This document shows positions 1 through 8,524 of a stretch of 36,952 nucleotides of DNA, in pieces. The stretch is from Rubricoccus marinus. Its GTDB lineage: Bacteria > Bacteroidota > Rhodothermia > Rhodothermales > Rubricoccaceae. Position numbers and translations under genes: made by a program. Under the pieces are notes generated by a model. That model searched no databases and was not told the origin of the DNA. It saw only the letters and a list, made by a program, of their open reading frames with translations. The stretch is from the NCBI RefSeq assembly GCF_002257665.1, contig NZ_MQWB01000001.1:45649-82600 (forward strand). Direction: 5' to 3'. Numbering within the stretch: the stretch's first letter is position 1; each line of letters opens with the position of its first letter.

Positions 1-958
1 GGCTGGGGGAGCCGTCGCGGTCGGAGACGAAGGCGAGGTAGCGGCCGTCGGGGCTCCAGGCGGGCGCCCAACTCGTGGTGTCGGTCAGCGCGCGGTGCTC
101 GCCGCCGTCGACCTCGACGGTCCAGATCTGCTTCGCGCCGGAGCGGGAGAGCGTGGTGTAGGCGAGGCGCTGCCCGTCCGGGCTCCACGAGGGGTCGGCC
201 TCCAGCAAATCGTCGCCAGAGGCGATGGGGGAGCGCGTGGTGCCCAGCCACTGGCGGTCCAAGCCGTCCGGGCGCGCGAGGACGAGCTCGTCGCGGCCGT
301 TCTCGCGCGTGAGCAACGCGAGGCGGCGGCCGTCAGGGGAGGGGCGGAGCGCCCACTCGTCGCGGGGGGAGCCGGGGAGGCGGACCGGGTCGGCGCCGTC
401 CGGGGCCATGCGGTAGGCCTCGGCGTTCATGTCGCGGCTGGAGACGAACACGATGGCCGCGCCATCGGGCGCGACGACGGGCTCGTAGTTGCCCTCGGGG
501 TTGTCCGTGAGGCGCGCCAGCCCGCTGCCGTCGCGCCCGATGCGCCAGAGGTCGCTCGCGCTCGCGAGGTCGGCTTCAAAGGCGAGCCACGTGCCGTCCG
601 GGCTCCACGACGGGTTGCGCGCGCGTCGCGTGGCCGGCGTCAGGACCGTCGCGCGCCCGCCTTCCCAGACCACGAGCTGCTCCAAGAGCTGATCGTCGTC
701 CGCGACGGTCCGCCCGACGACCACAGCCTCGCCGTCTGGGGAGACCGCCAGAGGCACCTCGTCGAACTGCACGCTGCCCATCGCGCGGGCCTCTGGCGCC
801 CCGGGCGAGAGGCGGTACGCGTGGCGCGCACCGTCGCGCTCCGACGTGTACACGAGGTCCGCGCCGATGGCGCTCCGCTCGGCTTCTGGAATGGTGGAAT
901 CGCCAGAGGCGCACCCGGTGGCGACGAGGACCAGAAGGAGTACGTGTGAAGCGCGCAT
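1..958 (-). CDS. PD40/TolB-like beta-propeller lipoprotein (C-terminus off window)
   Basis: Reading from an ATG at 958, the frame stays open to the window edge (about 319 residues). It begins with a lipoprotein signal, MRASHVLLLVLVATGCASG, with the lipobox Cys at residue 17, so it is probably exported and lipidated. The rest contains at least six SPDG-type repeats (WSPDGTWLAF, VAPDGAAIVF, PSPDGRRLAL, WSPDGQRLAY, WSPDGRYLAF), the signature of PD40/WD40-like TolB propeller blades. Such proteins act in protein-protein contacts or precede a peptidase domain; the missing C-terminus prevents a choice. It diverges from the secreted-protein gene at 1183 across a 224-bp gap. The fold is clear, the function is not. 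Confidence 0.85.
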   Translation of the reverse strand, partial: MRASHVLLLVLVATGCASGDSTIPEAERSAIGADLVYTSERDGARHAYRLSPGAPEARAMGSVQFDEVPLAVSPDGEAVVVGRTVADDDQLLEQLVVWEGGRATVLTPATRRARNPSWSPDGTWLAFEADLASASDLWRIGRDGSGLARLTDNPEGNYEPVVAPDGAAIVFVSSRDMNAEAYRMAPDGADPVRLPGSPRDEWALRPSPDGRRLALLTRENGRDELVLARPDGLDRQWLGTTRSPIASGDDLLEADPSWSPDGQRLAYTTLSRSGAKQIWTVEVDGGEHRALTDTTSWAPAWSPDGRYLAFVSDRDGSPS

Positions 959-1182
959 GCCCGAAACAACCGGTGCCGCGGGCGATCTGCAATCGTTTAG
1001 ACCTGATGAATGGATGATCCTGACATAATGGACGCTTGACCTACGCATCCGTGGGCGTTCGTCCTACACAGCGCGGATACGAAGACGGAAGCGCTTCCGG
1101 TCGCGGGGCTTTTCGGGCTCGGCCGACCACCTGTAACCATCCAGAAAACCGGCGCGTCCTCGGGCGTCCTTTCCCGATCTCC
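959..1182. promoter_or_regulatory. divergent intergenic region
   Basis: This 224-bp gap separates two divergent exported-protein genes and should hold both promoters. The lowest-GC stretch lies at about 990-1040 and includes CCTGACATAATGG and TTGACC (1036-1041). No -10/-35 pair is convincing in either direction, and neither start has a Shine-Dalgarno sequence. A single GCGTTCGTCC lies at 1055-1064. Confidence 0.3.
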
Positions 1183-2556
1183 ATGCGCCTCGCCCTTTTC
1201 GCCTTCGCCCTCCTCGCGCCTCTGGCGCACGCCCAGAACGCCCCCATCGCCTGGGCGCCAGAGGCCGGCTCCTTCACGCTCATGATCCCCGAGGCCGGCT
1301 GGGCCATGGAGATCGCCGAGGCCGACCTGGACTCGGTCAACGTCGTCAACCTCCCGCTCGTGGAGGACGGCGTGCGCTACTCCGTCGCGCTTGTCGGCGC
1401 GCGCGACACGCTGCGCGTGGCGCCAGAGGCCGCGGGCGTGTACCGCGTCCACATTGTGGGCCTCTCGCGCGAGGCCGCGTTCGACTTCTCCTTCTGGCCG
1501 CCCGACGAGGCGCACTACTCCGAGGCCTTCCGTGCCCTCCACGGCGGGACCTCGCGCTTCGAGACGCCAGAGGCATACGAGTTCGTCAACGTCGCCTTCG
1601 CGCTCACGCCCTCGGGGCGCGACACGTCGAACGTGCTCGTGTGGCGCGAGGGCGACTACTACGACGCCGTGATGGCGCACTTCGGCGCGCTCGCGGACCA
1701 CCCGTTCGTCGCCGCGCTGGAGGCGGTGATCCAGGACGACGACTTCATACCCGTGCGCCAGAGCGCGCTCGGCTTCCGCTTTAGCGGCGACCGCTTCGTG
1801 GCGGACTCGGTCTACGTCGTCGTCGGCCGGGGCCAGAGCCGCCTCGCGTCCCTGCGGCCTCTGGCGGAGGACTTCGCGCGCGCCTCCGGCTTCCGCGCCT
1901 TCTACGCCGCGAGCGAGCCGCTGTACGCGCGCCAGAGGCAGGAGATGGCCGCGCTGCTGCCGGTCCAGCAGATGTGGGACTGGCTCGAAGCCGAGTTCCC
2001 CGAGCGCTCCCAAGGCTACCTCACGGTTTTCTCGCCGCTGACCTACGGCGCGCACAACGCGAAGGAGATGCGCGACGGCGACTACCGCGAGTCGGTGATC
2101 TTTATCGGCCCGCCGGCGATCCTGGACGACGCCTTCGGCTCGGTCGTGGGCGAGGGCACGCCCGCGTGGCGCCAGGTGGAGATGAGCCGCATGGCGTTTA
2201 CCGAGTACGACCACACCTACGTCAACCCGTCGATGGAGCCTCTGGCGGCGGAGATCTCCGCCGCGATGGCCGACCTCGGCGCGTGGAAGGCGTACGGCGG
2301 CTACGACAGCCCGTTTGAGACCTTCGCGGAGTACATGACGTGGGCGCCCTTCCTGCTCTACGTGGACGCTCACTACCCGGCCGACACGGCGCGAGAGGCG
2401 CGCGAGGGCCTCGTCCGGTTTATGGAGGTCAACCGCGGCTTCGTGCGCTTCGGCGCCTTCGCGGACGCGCTCTCGGCGCTCTACGACGCCCGCGCCGAGG
2501 GCGAGACGCTGCACGACCTCATGCCCGCGATCGTGCGGTGGACCGCCCGGCAGTAG
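1183..2556 (+). CDS. secreted protein of unknown function (possibly DUF4932-like)
   Basis: The reading frame is open from 1036, but the ATG at 1183 is preferred because it opens a clean Sec signal peptide, MRLALFAFALLAPLAHAQ, giving 457 residues. The mature protein has a short N-terminal beta-rich part (about residues 20-110), then a mostly helical domain. A central segment contains MAFTEYDHTYVNP (about residue 340). The spacing of Glu, Asp and His there recalls DUF4932-type proteins, and a metal site is possible, but I cannot confirm the family. It stands alone on the plus strand and ends against a decamer palindrome and a hairpin shared with the convergent TonB receptor gene. Expected location: periplasm or outside the cell. 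Confidence 0.75.
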   Translation: MRLALFAFALLAPLAHAQNAPIAWAPEAGSFTLMIPEAGWAMEIAEADLDSVNVVNLPLVEDGVRYSVALVGARDTLRVAPEAAGVYRVHIVGLSREAAFDFSFWPPDEAHYSEAFRALHGGTSRFETPEAYEFVNVAFALTPSGRDTSNVLVWREGDYYDAVMAHFGALADHPFVAALEAVIQDDDFIPVRQSALGFRFSGDRFVADSVYVVVGRGQSRLASLRPLAEDFARASGFRAFYAASEPLYARQRQEMAALLPVQQMWDWLEAEFPERSQGYLTVFSPLTYGAHNAKEMRDGDYRESVIFIGPPAILDDAFGSVVGEGTPAWRQVEMSRMAFTEYDHTYVNPSMEPLAAEISAAMADLGAWKAYGGYDSPFETFAEYMTWAPFLLYVDAHYPADTAREAREGLVRFMEVNRGFVRFGAFADALSALYDARAEGETLHDLMPAIVRWTARQ

Positions 2557-2594
2557 GCCTCTGGCGAACCCCCCGCGCCTCTGGCGCCAGAGGC
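2557..2594. repeat. decamer unit plus 18-bp palindrome after the stop codon
   Basis: A 20-bp unit GCCTCTGGCGAACCCCCCGC (2557-2576) is followed by the palindrome GCCTCTGGCGCCAGAGGC (2577-2594). The unit starts on the base after the stop codon. The layout matches one unit of the 19-bp tandem array at 35048-35198, which also starts on the base after a stop codon. Confidence 0.85.
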
Positions 2595-2603
2595 AAATGA
2601 ACA

Positions 2604-2633
2604 GCGCCCCGCCGACCAACGTCAGCGGGGCGC
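2604..2633 (-). terminator. hairpin terminator between convergent genes
   Basis: A perfect 9-bp stem, GCGCCCCGC (2604-2612) with GCGGGGCGC (2625-2633), encloses a 12-nt loop. It lies just past the 3' end of the TonB receptor gene. On the minus strand it is followed by CTGTTCATTTG, a weak U-tract. Nearly the same stem and loop recur at 33691 and 35224, each after a minus-strand gene. Confidence 0.7.
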
Positions 2634-2646
2634 GAGAGGCAGGATC

Positions 2647-2664
2647 CGCCAGAGGCCTCTGGCG
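2647..2664. repeat. decamer inverted pair (AGGCCT-centred)
   Basis: CGCCAGAGGCCTCTGGCG is a perfect 18-bp palindrome made of two outward-facing decamers. It ends 3 bp from the TonB receptor stop codon and could form a hairpin in that transcript. Confidence 0.85.
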
Positions 2665-2667
2665 GGA

Positions 2668-4899
2668 TCAGAGCGCCAGCTTTACGCCGCCGTTGGCGAT
2701 AAAGCCGTCCGTCGGCGCCCACACGTCGGCAAACGTCGGCGTGGCGCGTGGGCCGATCACGACCGGACTGTAGTTCGTCTGCTGCGTGTCGAGGATGTTC
2801 TCCAGGTTGAGAAACAGGCGGGCGGGACCGACGCGCCACTCGCCCATGATGCCCGTCACCCAGTAGCCGGGCGTCCGCTCGCCATCGGGCAGCGTCTGCG
2901 GGCCGGTGTAGTACGCCTCCAGGCCGATCCGGCCGCGGGCGTGCTGCTCCCACACGAGAACGGAGTACGTCTTGTGCGCGGGCGTGAGCGCGAGGCTTTG
3001 GCGCGTGTCGCCAGAGGCCTCTGGCGTGGCCTCGGTCGCGTCGAGGTAGACGTAGCCGAGGAACAGCTTGAAGTCGTCCAGGCCGAGGCGGAGGTTGGTC
3101 TCCAACCCGCGCGTGACGACGGGGCCGCTGGCGTTCTGGTAGCGCAAGAGGCCGTCTTCGGCGCCAGAGGCCGGGACGAGCGCGTCGTCGAGGTGCGTGA
3201 GGTAGGCGGCCTGATTGAGCGAGAGCGTGACGCGCCCGCCGAGAACCGTCTGGAGGTTGACGTCGACCGTGACGCCCTCGGAGGTCTCGGCCTCTACCGT
3301 CTCGTCCAGCGGGAGCACGCCCTGGAAGGCGCGGCTCTCGGAGGGCTCCAGAAAGACCGTCGGGGCTTTGTAGCCCAGCCCGCCCGTCGCGCGGAGCGAG
3401 ACCTGCGGGCTTACGCGCACAAGTGCCGAGGCGCGCGGCAGGACGAACGCGCCGTACTCGTCGTGGAGGTCGCCGCGCAGCCCGAGTTCGACCGCGAGCT
3501 GCTCGGACACGTCCCAGGTGTCCTGCACGAACGCGCCCGCGACGCGGTAGCCGTAGTCCAGCCGCTCGCCAAGGGCCAGGCCTCTGGCGTCGCTCTCGTC
3601 GAAGGCGTCGGTGCGGAGGTCGAGCCCAGCCACCACGTCGTGCGCGCCCCATCCGAACAAGCCTGACGCTTCCGAATAGCTCGTCGTCTGCAGCCCGCCG
3701 AACGCGTAGCCCGGGAGTTCGATGCTGCGGTCGAATGCGCTTCCGCTGTACTTGAGCGTGAGCACGTCGCCAGAGGCCAATGTGCGGTCCAAGCGCGCCT
3801 GCGATGTGAGGCGGTAGCTCGTGGAGCGCTCGGCGTAGCCCGCCGCGCCGTCCTCGATCACTGCGATGTCGCCGCCCTCGCGCTCTTCGGCCGTTCCTGA
3901 GAGCCCGGCCCAGATCGTCGTCGCGCCGGAGTAGACGTAGCCGCGCGGCGCGAGCGTAACGCGCTGCGTCCTCGGCAGGTTGGTAAAGGCGTCGCCGTCG
4001 CCGTCGTACGGCCTCTGGCGGTTGGCCGAGGCCAGGAGCGTGTAGCCCAGGTCCTCGTTGCGTCCCGAGAGAAACGCGCCCACGTCGAGCCCGCCCGCGC
4101 TCGTGGCGTTGAGCAGGAGCGAGCGCTCCGGCGCCGCCTCTGGCGTCTTGGTGACGAGGTTGACGAGGCCCGCGATGGCGTCGCCGCCGTAGAGCGTGGA
4201 GGCCGGGCCCTTGATGATCTCGACCTGGCGGAGGTCCAGCGGCGGGACCTGGAGCAGCGAGAGGCCGCCCGAGAAGCCGCCGTAGAGCGGGAAGCCGTCC
4301 TTGAGAAGCTGCGTGTAGCGGCCGTCGAGCCCCTGGATGCGGATCGACGCGTTGGCCGAGACCGCCGAGGTCTGCTGCACGACGATCCCCGGCGACTCGT
4401 TGAGGAGCATCGTGATGTTGGAGGGCTCCATCGAGATCTTCTCGTCGATCTCCTCGCCCGCGATGGTTTCGACTCGCGTCGGGATCTGCGCAATCGTGCG
4501 GCTGGTCCGCGTCGCGCCCACGACCACGTTGTCCAGCGACTCTTCGTCCTCTTCCATCTCCACCTCGATGGGCGCCTCCGGATCCGCCAGAGGCAGGGTG
4601 ACGGCGACGCGAGCGGTCTCGTAGCCGACGAACGACACGACAAGCGTGCGCGCGCCCGCGCCGACGCCGGTCAGCCGCGCGAGGCCGCTGGCGTCGGCCG
4701 TGGCGCCGATGAGCGGCGTGCTTCCTTCCACGACGACCGTCGCGCCGGGAAGCGGGGTGCCCTCGTGCTCGTCAGTGACGCGCACGGTGACGGAATGGGT
4801 GGAGGCGCCAGAGGCCTGGGCGGCAGCGGCGATGGGGAGCAAGGCCACCACGAAGGCGGCGAATACGGACCCGAGTCGGGCCCAGCGTTGGGAAATCAT
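2668..4899 (-). CDS. TonB-dependent outer-membrane receptor with CarboxypepD_reg domain
   Basis: 743 residues. A signal peptide (about residues 1-28, ending AAAAQA) is followed by a carboxypeptidase-regulatory-like beta-sandwich (about 35-110; VTDEHEGTPLPGATVVVEG and VSFVGYETARV are typical). Next come a TonB plug (about 125-235, with IRIQGLDGRYTQLLKDGFP and IIKGPASTLYGGDAIAG) and a 22-strand-type barrel to the C-terminus. This is the Bacteroidota/Rhodothermota style of receptor: it imports a large or scarce ligand across the outer membrane using TonB energy. No SusD partner lies nearby, so a metal chelate is more likely than a glycan. The small His/Cys-rich protein gene just upstream (5039-5386) supports a metal substrate only by context. 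The last residues are VKLAL rather than a terminal Phe or Trp. Confidence 0.93.
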   Translation of the reverse strand: MISQRWARLGSVFAAFVVALLPIAAAAQASGASTHSVTVRVTDEHEGTPLPGATVVVEGSTPLIGATADASGLARLTGVGAGARTLVVSFVGYETARVAVTLPLADPEAPIEVEMEEDEESLDNVVVGATRTSRTIAQIPTRVETIAGEEIDEKISMEPSNITMLLNESPGIVVQQTSAVSANASIRIQGLDGRYTQLLKDGFPLYGGFSGGLSLLQVPPLDLRQVEIIKGPASTLYGGDAIAGLVNLVTKTPEAAPERSLLLNATSAGGLDVGAFLSGRNEDLGYTLLASANRQRPYDGDGDAFTNLPRTQRVTLAPRGYVYSGATTIWAGLSGTAEEREGGDIAVIEDGAAGYAERSTSYRLTSQARLDRTLASGDVLTLKYSGSAFDRSIELPGYAFGGLQTTSYSEASGLFGWGAHDVVAGLDLRTDAFDESDARGLALGERLDYGYRVAGAFVQDTWDVSEQLAVELGLRGDLHDEYGAFVLPRASALVRVSPQVSLRATGGLGYKAPTVFLEPSESRAFQGVLPLDETVEAETSEGVTVDVNLQTVLGGRVTLSLNQAAYLTHLDDALVPASGAEDGLLRYQNASGPVVTRGLETNLRLGLDDFKLFLGYVYLDATEATPEASGDTRQSLALTPAHKTYSVLVWEQHARGRIGLEAYYTGPQTLPDGERTPGYWVTGIMGEWRVGPARLFLNLENILDTQQTNYSPVVIGPRATPTFADVWAPTDGFIANGGVKLAL

Positions 4900-5038
4900 A
4901 GCTGTGGGAAACGCCCCCTCCCGTTGAGAGGGCAGAGCAGAGACGTGCCGGGGGGGTCCGTGCGGACCGGCGACCTCGGCGGAGACGTGGGCTGCATCTG
5001 TGCAGCGGACCCGGCGGACAGCGCCTGCCGGGCGGTCT

Positions 5039-5386
5039 CTACCCCAGGGGGACGTGCTCAGGCCCGTCGGGCTCTACATCTGGCGGCGCATCCGCCGCCA
5101 GCGCGACCGGCAGGGCCTCTGGCGCCGGGCGCCCGCCGAGCGCCGGGACGACGGTCGTGGGCGCGAAGACGATGTGGCACAGGCAGTCCGCCGCGCTCTC
5201 GTCGTCCTGGTGGTGGGAGCCCTCGTGCGGATCGCCAGAGGCCGGGCGCTCGCCCGCCTCGTGCTGCCCCGCGCGGTCGGCCGCCTCCGCCTCGTCGGCG
5301 CACACGATCACGTCCGTCACCTGGATGGCGATCAGGACCGCCAGAAACGTGGCGAGGGGAGACAGGCAGCGGCGAAACGACTCCAT
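5039..5386 (-). CDS. small exported His/Cys-rich protein, possible metal-binding
   Basis: 115 residues. A hydrophobic N-terminal segment (about 8-29) suggests a signal peptide or membrane anchor. It is followed by an acidic, His-rich stretch (H42, H54, H58, H59) and a C-L-C-H motif (C68, C70, H71). The rest is a Pro/Ala-rich tail that includes a repeat-encoded APEA. I do not recognise the family with certainty; the layout recalls small metal-responsive proteins (DUF2946-like) found beside TonB receptors. It lies 139 bp upstream of the receptor gene on the same strand, so co-transcription is plausible. Metal binding is inferred from residue content only. Confidence 0.6.
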   Translation of the reverse strand: MESFRRCLSPLATFLAVLIAIQVTDVIVCADEAEAADRAGQHEAGERPASGDPHEGSHHQDDESAADCLCHIVFAPTTVVPALGGRPAPEALPVALAADAPPDVEPDGPEHVPLG

Positions 5387-5507
5387 GCAGCAGGGTACGG
5401 AGCCTCTGGCGACGCGTGCCGCACTCGGCGTGCAGTTCGCTCCGGGTTCACCGGGTCTGCCCGAGGCTCGGGCGCCAGAGGCGCAGACGCCAGAGGCCCG
5501 GGCCTGC

Positions 5508-6650
5508 TCAGACCGCCCGCCGCGCCCGCGCCCAGTTCACCGACTGCTGCCCCGTCAGGAAGCGCAGCACGCCCGGGAAGACCGCCGCGTGCATAAACAC
5601 GACGTAGAGCGGGAGGCGGAAGCCGCGGACCGGCACTTCGCGCTCGCGCAACGCCCAGCCGAGCGCGGCGACGGCGTAGAACGCCACCTGCGCCGCCAGG
5701 AGCGCGGCGTAGACCCCGGCCTCTGGCGCGAGGACGATGTTGAGGATCAACGCCAGAGGCAGGAGCACCGGCGCGAGGGTCCAGCGGAGAACGCGGTGCG
5801 AGACGTACTGCAGCGTGAGGAGTCCGTGGCGGAACGGGTTGCACAGTCCGCGCAAGCGGCTCATGGCCTGCCAGCCGCCGGCGCAGATGCGCACCTTGCG
5901 CGTCCACTCGTCCTCCATCGACGCCGAGGGCGCCTCGGTCGCGCAGGCCTCTGGCGCGTAGGCCACGCGCCAGCCTTTTTCGGCCACGCGCAGCGAGAGC
6001 ACGAAGTCGTCCAGGATCGTGTCGGGCTCGACCGGCTCCGCCAGAGGCGTCCTGAGGGCGAACAGCTCGCCCGCGGCGCCGACGACCGAGTGCAACTGGC
6101 TGTCCAGCTTCTTCAGCGCCGACTCGTAGCGCCAGTACAGGCCCTCGCCAGAGGCCCCGTTGGCACTCGCGCGCACCCGCTTCTCGCCCGCGACGGCGCC
6201 GACGGTCGGGTCCGCGAACGGGGCGAGCAGGTGGCGGAGTCCATCCGTCTCCAGCATCGCGTTGGCGTCGGTAAACGCGACCAGCGGCGTGTCGACGTGC
6301 GCCAGCGCGCGGTGCATCGCCGCGATCTTGCCGCGACGCTCGGGCTCGAACAGCACCTCGGCGCCCGCTTCCCGCGCGATCTCGGCGGTGGCGTCGGTGG
6401 AGCCGTCGGCGACGACGAGCAGGCGGAGGTCGCTGGGGTAGTCCTGGCCGAGCGTGTTGCGCACCTTCTCGCCGATGTAGGCGGCCTCGTTGTAGGCCGC
6501 GACCACGACCGTCGCCGCAGGCCACTCGGCAAACGCCTCTGGCGCCGGACGGCGGCCGCGGAGGCGCACGAGCAGCGCCGCCAGAAGCCCGTAGCCGATG
6601 TAGGTGTAGAACAGGACGGCCGCGGCGGTCCAGAACAGGATCTCGATCAT
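5508..6650 (-). CDS. membrane glycosyltransferase, family 2 (processive type)
   Basis: 380 residues starting at MIEILFW. An upstream extension of the frame overlaps the acyltransferase gene and is not protein-like. An N-terminal membrane helix (about 3-25) precedes a GT-A domain with VVVAAYNEAAYIGEKV, VADGSTDAT, FTDANAM in the DxD position, and TILDDF as probable catalytic-base region. Two to three membrane helices follow (about 285-350). This is the layout of inner-membrane family 2 enzymes that extend exopolysaccharide chains. Its start overlaps the stop of the upstream acyltransferase (ATGA), so translation is probably coupled. It is the last gene of the exopolysaccharide locus in transcription order. 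Donor and acceptor sugars cannot be read from the sequence. Confidence 0.9.
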   Translation of the reverse strand: MIEILFWTAAAVLFYTYIGYGLLAALLVRLRGRRPAPEAFAEWPAATVVVAAYNEAAYIGEKVRNTLGQDYPSDLRLLVVADGSTDATAEIAREAGAEVLFEPERRGKIAAMHRALAHVDTPLVAFTDANAMLETDGLRHLLAPFADPTVGAVAGEKRVRASANGASGEGLYWRYESALKKLDSQLHSVVGAAGELFALRTPLAEPVEPDTILDDFVLSLRVAEKGWRVAYAPEACATEAPSASMEDEWTRKVRICAGGWQAMSRLRGLCNPFRHGLLTLQYVSHRVLRWTLAPVLLPLALILNIVLAPEAGVYAALLAAQVAFYAVAALGWALREREVPVRGFRLPLYVVFMHAAVFPGVLRFLTGQQSVNWARARRAV

Positions 6651-7222
6651 CTCAGGGAGCGGATGGGCCGCGCGGGCACGCCCGCAACGACGGTGTAGGG
6701 CGCCACGTCTTTCGTCACGACGGCGCCAGCGGCGACGACGGCGCCCTCGCCGATGGTCACGCCTTTGAGGACCGTCGCGCGGGTCGCCAGCCACACGCCG
6801 TCGCCGATGACGATGGGCGCGGTCTTGCCCGCCGCGTCCAGGTCGCCGACGGCGTGGAAGTCGGAGTCCATCACGATCACGCCGGTCGCGATCTGGCACC
6901 CGGCGCCGATCCTCACCTCGTCTCGCGCCGAGAGCACGGTCCCGTTGTTGATGTACGTCCCCTCGCCCACGCTCAACCGCGCGCCCTCTCCGGCCGAGAG
7001 TTGCACGCGCGAGAGAAACGAGTGGACCGTCACATTGTCGCCGAGTGCGATCTCGCCAGAGGCGTTGACGTGGGGTCGGCCCCAGAGCGTCACGCGGCGG
7101 CCGAGCGTGCAGCGGCGGAGCCGCACCTGCGCGTTGAGCCACCGCAGCCCGCCGCGCCAGAGGCGCCCGGCGGACACGGCGGGACGCGAGGGGCGGGCGG
7201 GGAGGTCGAGAGTGGCGTCCAT
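6647..7222 (-). CDS. hexapeptide-repeat acyltransferase (WcaF/maltose O-acetyltransferase-like)
   Basis: 191 residues from the ATG at 7222 (MDATLDLPARP); an upstream extension is low-complexity and discarded. From about residue 45 it shows left-handed beta-helix hexads: IALGDNVTVHSFLS, LSVGEGTYINNGTVL, VRIGAGCQIATGV, IVIGDGVWLATRATVLKGV. It ends with the typical AGVPARPIRSL. MDSDFHAV supplies the catalytic His region of this family. Enzymes of this type O-acetylate sugars in exopolysaccharides, using acetyl-CoA. It overlaps the next glycosyltransferase gene by 4 bp (ATGA) and lies 58 bp after the epimerase gene. Confidence 0.88.
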   Translation of the reverse strand: MDATLDLPARPSRPAVSAGRLWRGGLRWLNAQVRLRRCTLGRRVTLWGRPHVNASGEIALGDNVTVHSFLSRVQLSAGEGARLSVGEGTYINNGTVLSARDEVRIGAGCQIATGVIVMDSDFHAVGDLDAAGKTAPIVIGDGVWLATRATVLKGVTIGEGAVVAAGAVVTKDVAPYTVVAGVPARPIRSLR

Positions 7223-7280
7223 GTCAGAACCGAAAGCGGGCGGGACCTCTGGCGCCCCGCCCGGTGGTGGGAGTGTCGGG

Positions 7281-8441
7281 CTAGGCGGTCGCGAGGCTGC
7301 GCGAGGGCGCGAGCACACGGCGGGCCGGGGCCTCTGGCGCCTTGACGGGCTTGGCGGCCTCTGGCGCGGGCGTCGCCTCGGCGCTCGCCAGAGGCGTCGC
7401 GGCGGTCTCGGCCTCGGGGGCGCGGATGGCGTCCTGCCAGAAGGAGTAGAGCCCCTTGCTGATCTCGATGCCCTCGAAAAGGCTCCGCTGGAACGGCCCG
7501 GCGGTGCGCGCCCAGCGCGCCATCTTGTCGAGCCCGGCCTCCAGCGTCACGCCCTGGCGGAGGTCGCCGAAGTAGCGGTTGAGCACGGCGTGGTCGGTCC
7601 AGGCGTGCTTCACCTCGGTGCGCGCTTCGAGGTGGATCACGTTCGGCGTCACGCCCATCGCGCGGGACACCTCCTCGGCCATCTCCAGGATCGTGTACGG
7701 CTGGTCGGCGCCGACGTTGACGATCTGGCCGTACACCTCGGGGTGGTTCACGCTGTGCGCGATGATCGGCGCCACGTCGGTGATGTAGCTGAAGGCGCGC
7801 GTCTGGAGCCCGTCGCCGTAGACGGTCATCGCCTCGCCCTCCAGCACCTTGTTCATAAAGATGCCGATCACGTTCCGGTAGCGGTCGCCGAGGTTCTGGC
7901 GCTCGCCGTAGACGTTGTGCGGGCGGAAGATGATAAAGTCCATCCCGAACATCGTCTTGGCCTGCTGCACGTCCATCTCGGCCGCGAACTTGGCGACCCC
8001 GTACGGGTCCTCGGGCATCGGCGTCATGTCCTCGCGCATCGGCACCTGGTTGGAGCCGTAGACGGCCATCGAGGACGTGAACACAAAGCACTTGACCGTC
8101 CCGGCGTTGACGGCGCCGTTGACGAGCGTGGCGGTCCCGAGCAGGTTGTTCGTGTAGTTGAACCGGCGGATAAACGGGCTCAGGCCCTCGGCGGCGTAGG
8201 CCGCGAGGTGGTACACGTAGTCGAACTGGTGCGTCGCGAACAGCTGCGCGACGAGCGCCGCGTCGGTGATAGAGCCGTGCACGAACTCGACGCCCTCCGG
8301 CACGTTGTCGCGGTAGCCGCCCGAGAGGTCGTCGAGCCCGACGACCTTGTGCCCCATCGCGAGCAGTTCGTCGGCGACATGGGATCCGATAAAGCCGGCG
8401 ACGCCGGCGACGCCGGTGACGAGAGAGACGGGAGCAGACAT
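7281..8441 (-). CDS. NAD-dependent nucleotide-sugar epimerase/dehydratase (extended SDR)
   Basis: 386 residues from MSAPVSLVTG (ATG at 8441). It has a Rossmann NAD-binding start, the catalytic TSSMAVYG and YGVAKFAAE (Tyr-x3-Lys), and a sugar-nucleotide C-terminal domain, so it probably interconverts UDP- or GDP-sugars for the polymer. Two oddities stand out. The glycine loop reads TGVAGVAGFIG, three residues longer than the usual TGxAGFIG, from a third tandem 9-mer (8394-8420). The last 45 or so residues (PEAETAATPLAS to the end) are Ala/Pro-rich and largely decamer-encoded. Three GTTCGTCGAA-type boxes lie 83 bp upstream of the start. The exact sugar is unknown. Confidence 0.9.
   Translation of the reverse strand: MSAPVSLVTGVAGVAGFIGSHVADELLAMGHKVVGLDDLSGGYRDNVPEGVEFVHGSITDAALVAQLFATHQFDYVYHLAAYAAEGLSPFIRRFNYTNNLLGTATLVNGAVNAGTVKCFVFTSSMAVYGSNQVPMREDMTPMPEDPYGVAKFAAEMDVQQAKTMFGMDFIIFRPHNVYGERQNLGDRYRNVIGIFMNKVLEGEAMTVYGDGLQTRAFSYITDVAPIIAHSVNHPEVYGQIVNVGADQPYTILEMAEEVSRAMGVTPNVIHLEARTEVKHAWTDHAVLNRYFGDLRQGVTLEAGLDKMARWARTAGPFQRSLFEGIEISKGLYSFWQDAIRAPEAETAATPLASAEATPAPEAAKPVKAPEAPARRVLAPSRSLATA
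8394..8420 (-). repeat. three tandem 9-mers in the epimerase glycine-loop codons
   Basis: On the minus strand GTCACCGGC, GTCGCCGGC, GTCGCCGGC encode VTG-VAG-VAG. The extra unit lengthens the NAD-binding loop by three residues in frame. Confidence 0.8.
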
Positions 8442-8444
8442 AGC

Positions 8445-8455
8445 GGTGTTGGCTG
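8445..8455 (-). promoter_or_regulatory. CAGCCAACACC leader motif before the epimerase gene
   Basis: The minus strand reads CAGCCAACACC 3 nt before the start codon. A similar leader precedes ugd (22973-22984) and the TolC-like gene (20473-20488). No Shine-Dalgarno sequence is present at any of the three. Confidence 0.35.
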
Positions 8456-8524
8456 GGGTGGTGGGCGCATCGCCCTGTGTGGATGCTCCAGTTTCTCCCT
8501 CTGGCACCCGCTTCCTGCCCACCC

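Noticed and set aside
1055-1064. Single GCGTTCGTCC between the divergent genes at 958 and 1183
   Set aside because: Only one box, no 21-bp partner, so not called a LytTR site.
4900-5038. Possible riboswitch or small gene between the TonB receptor and the small exported protein
   Set aside because: Only weak GC-rich inverted repeats are visible and no known riboswitch core (for example cobalamin) could be recognised.
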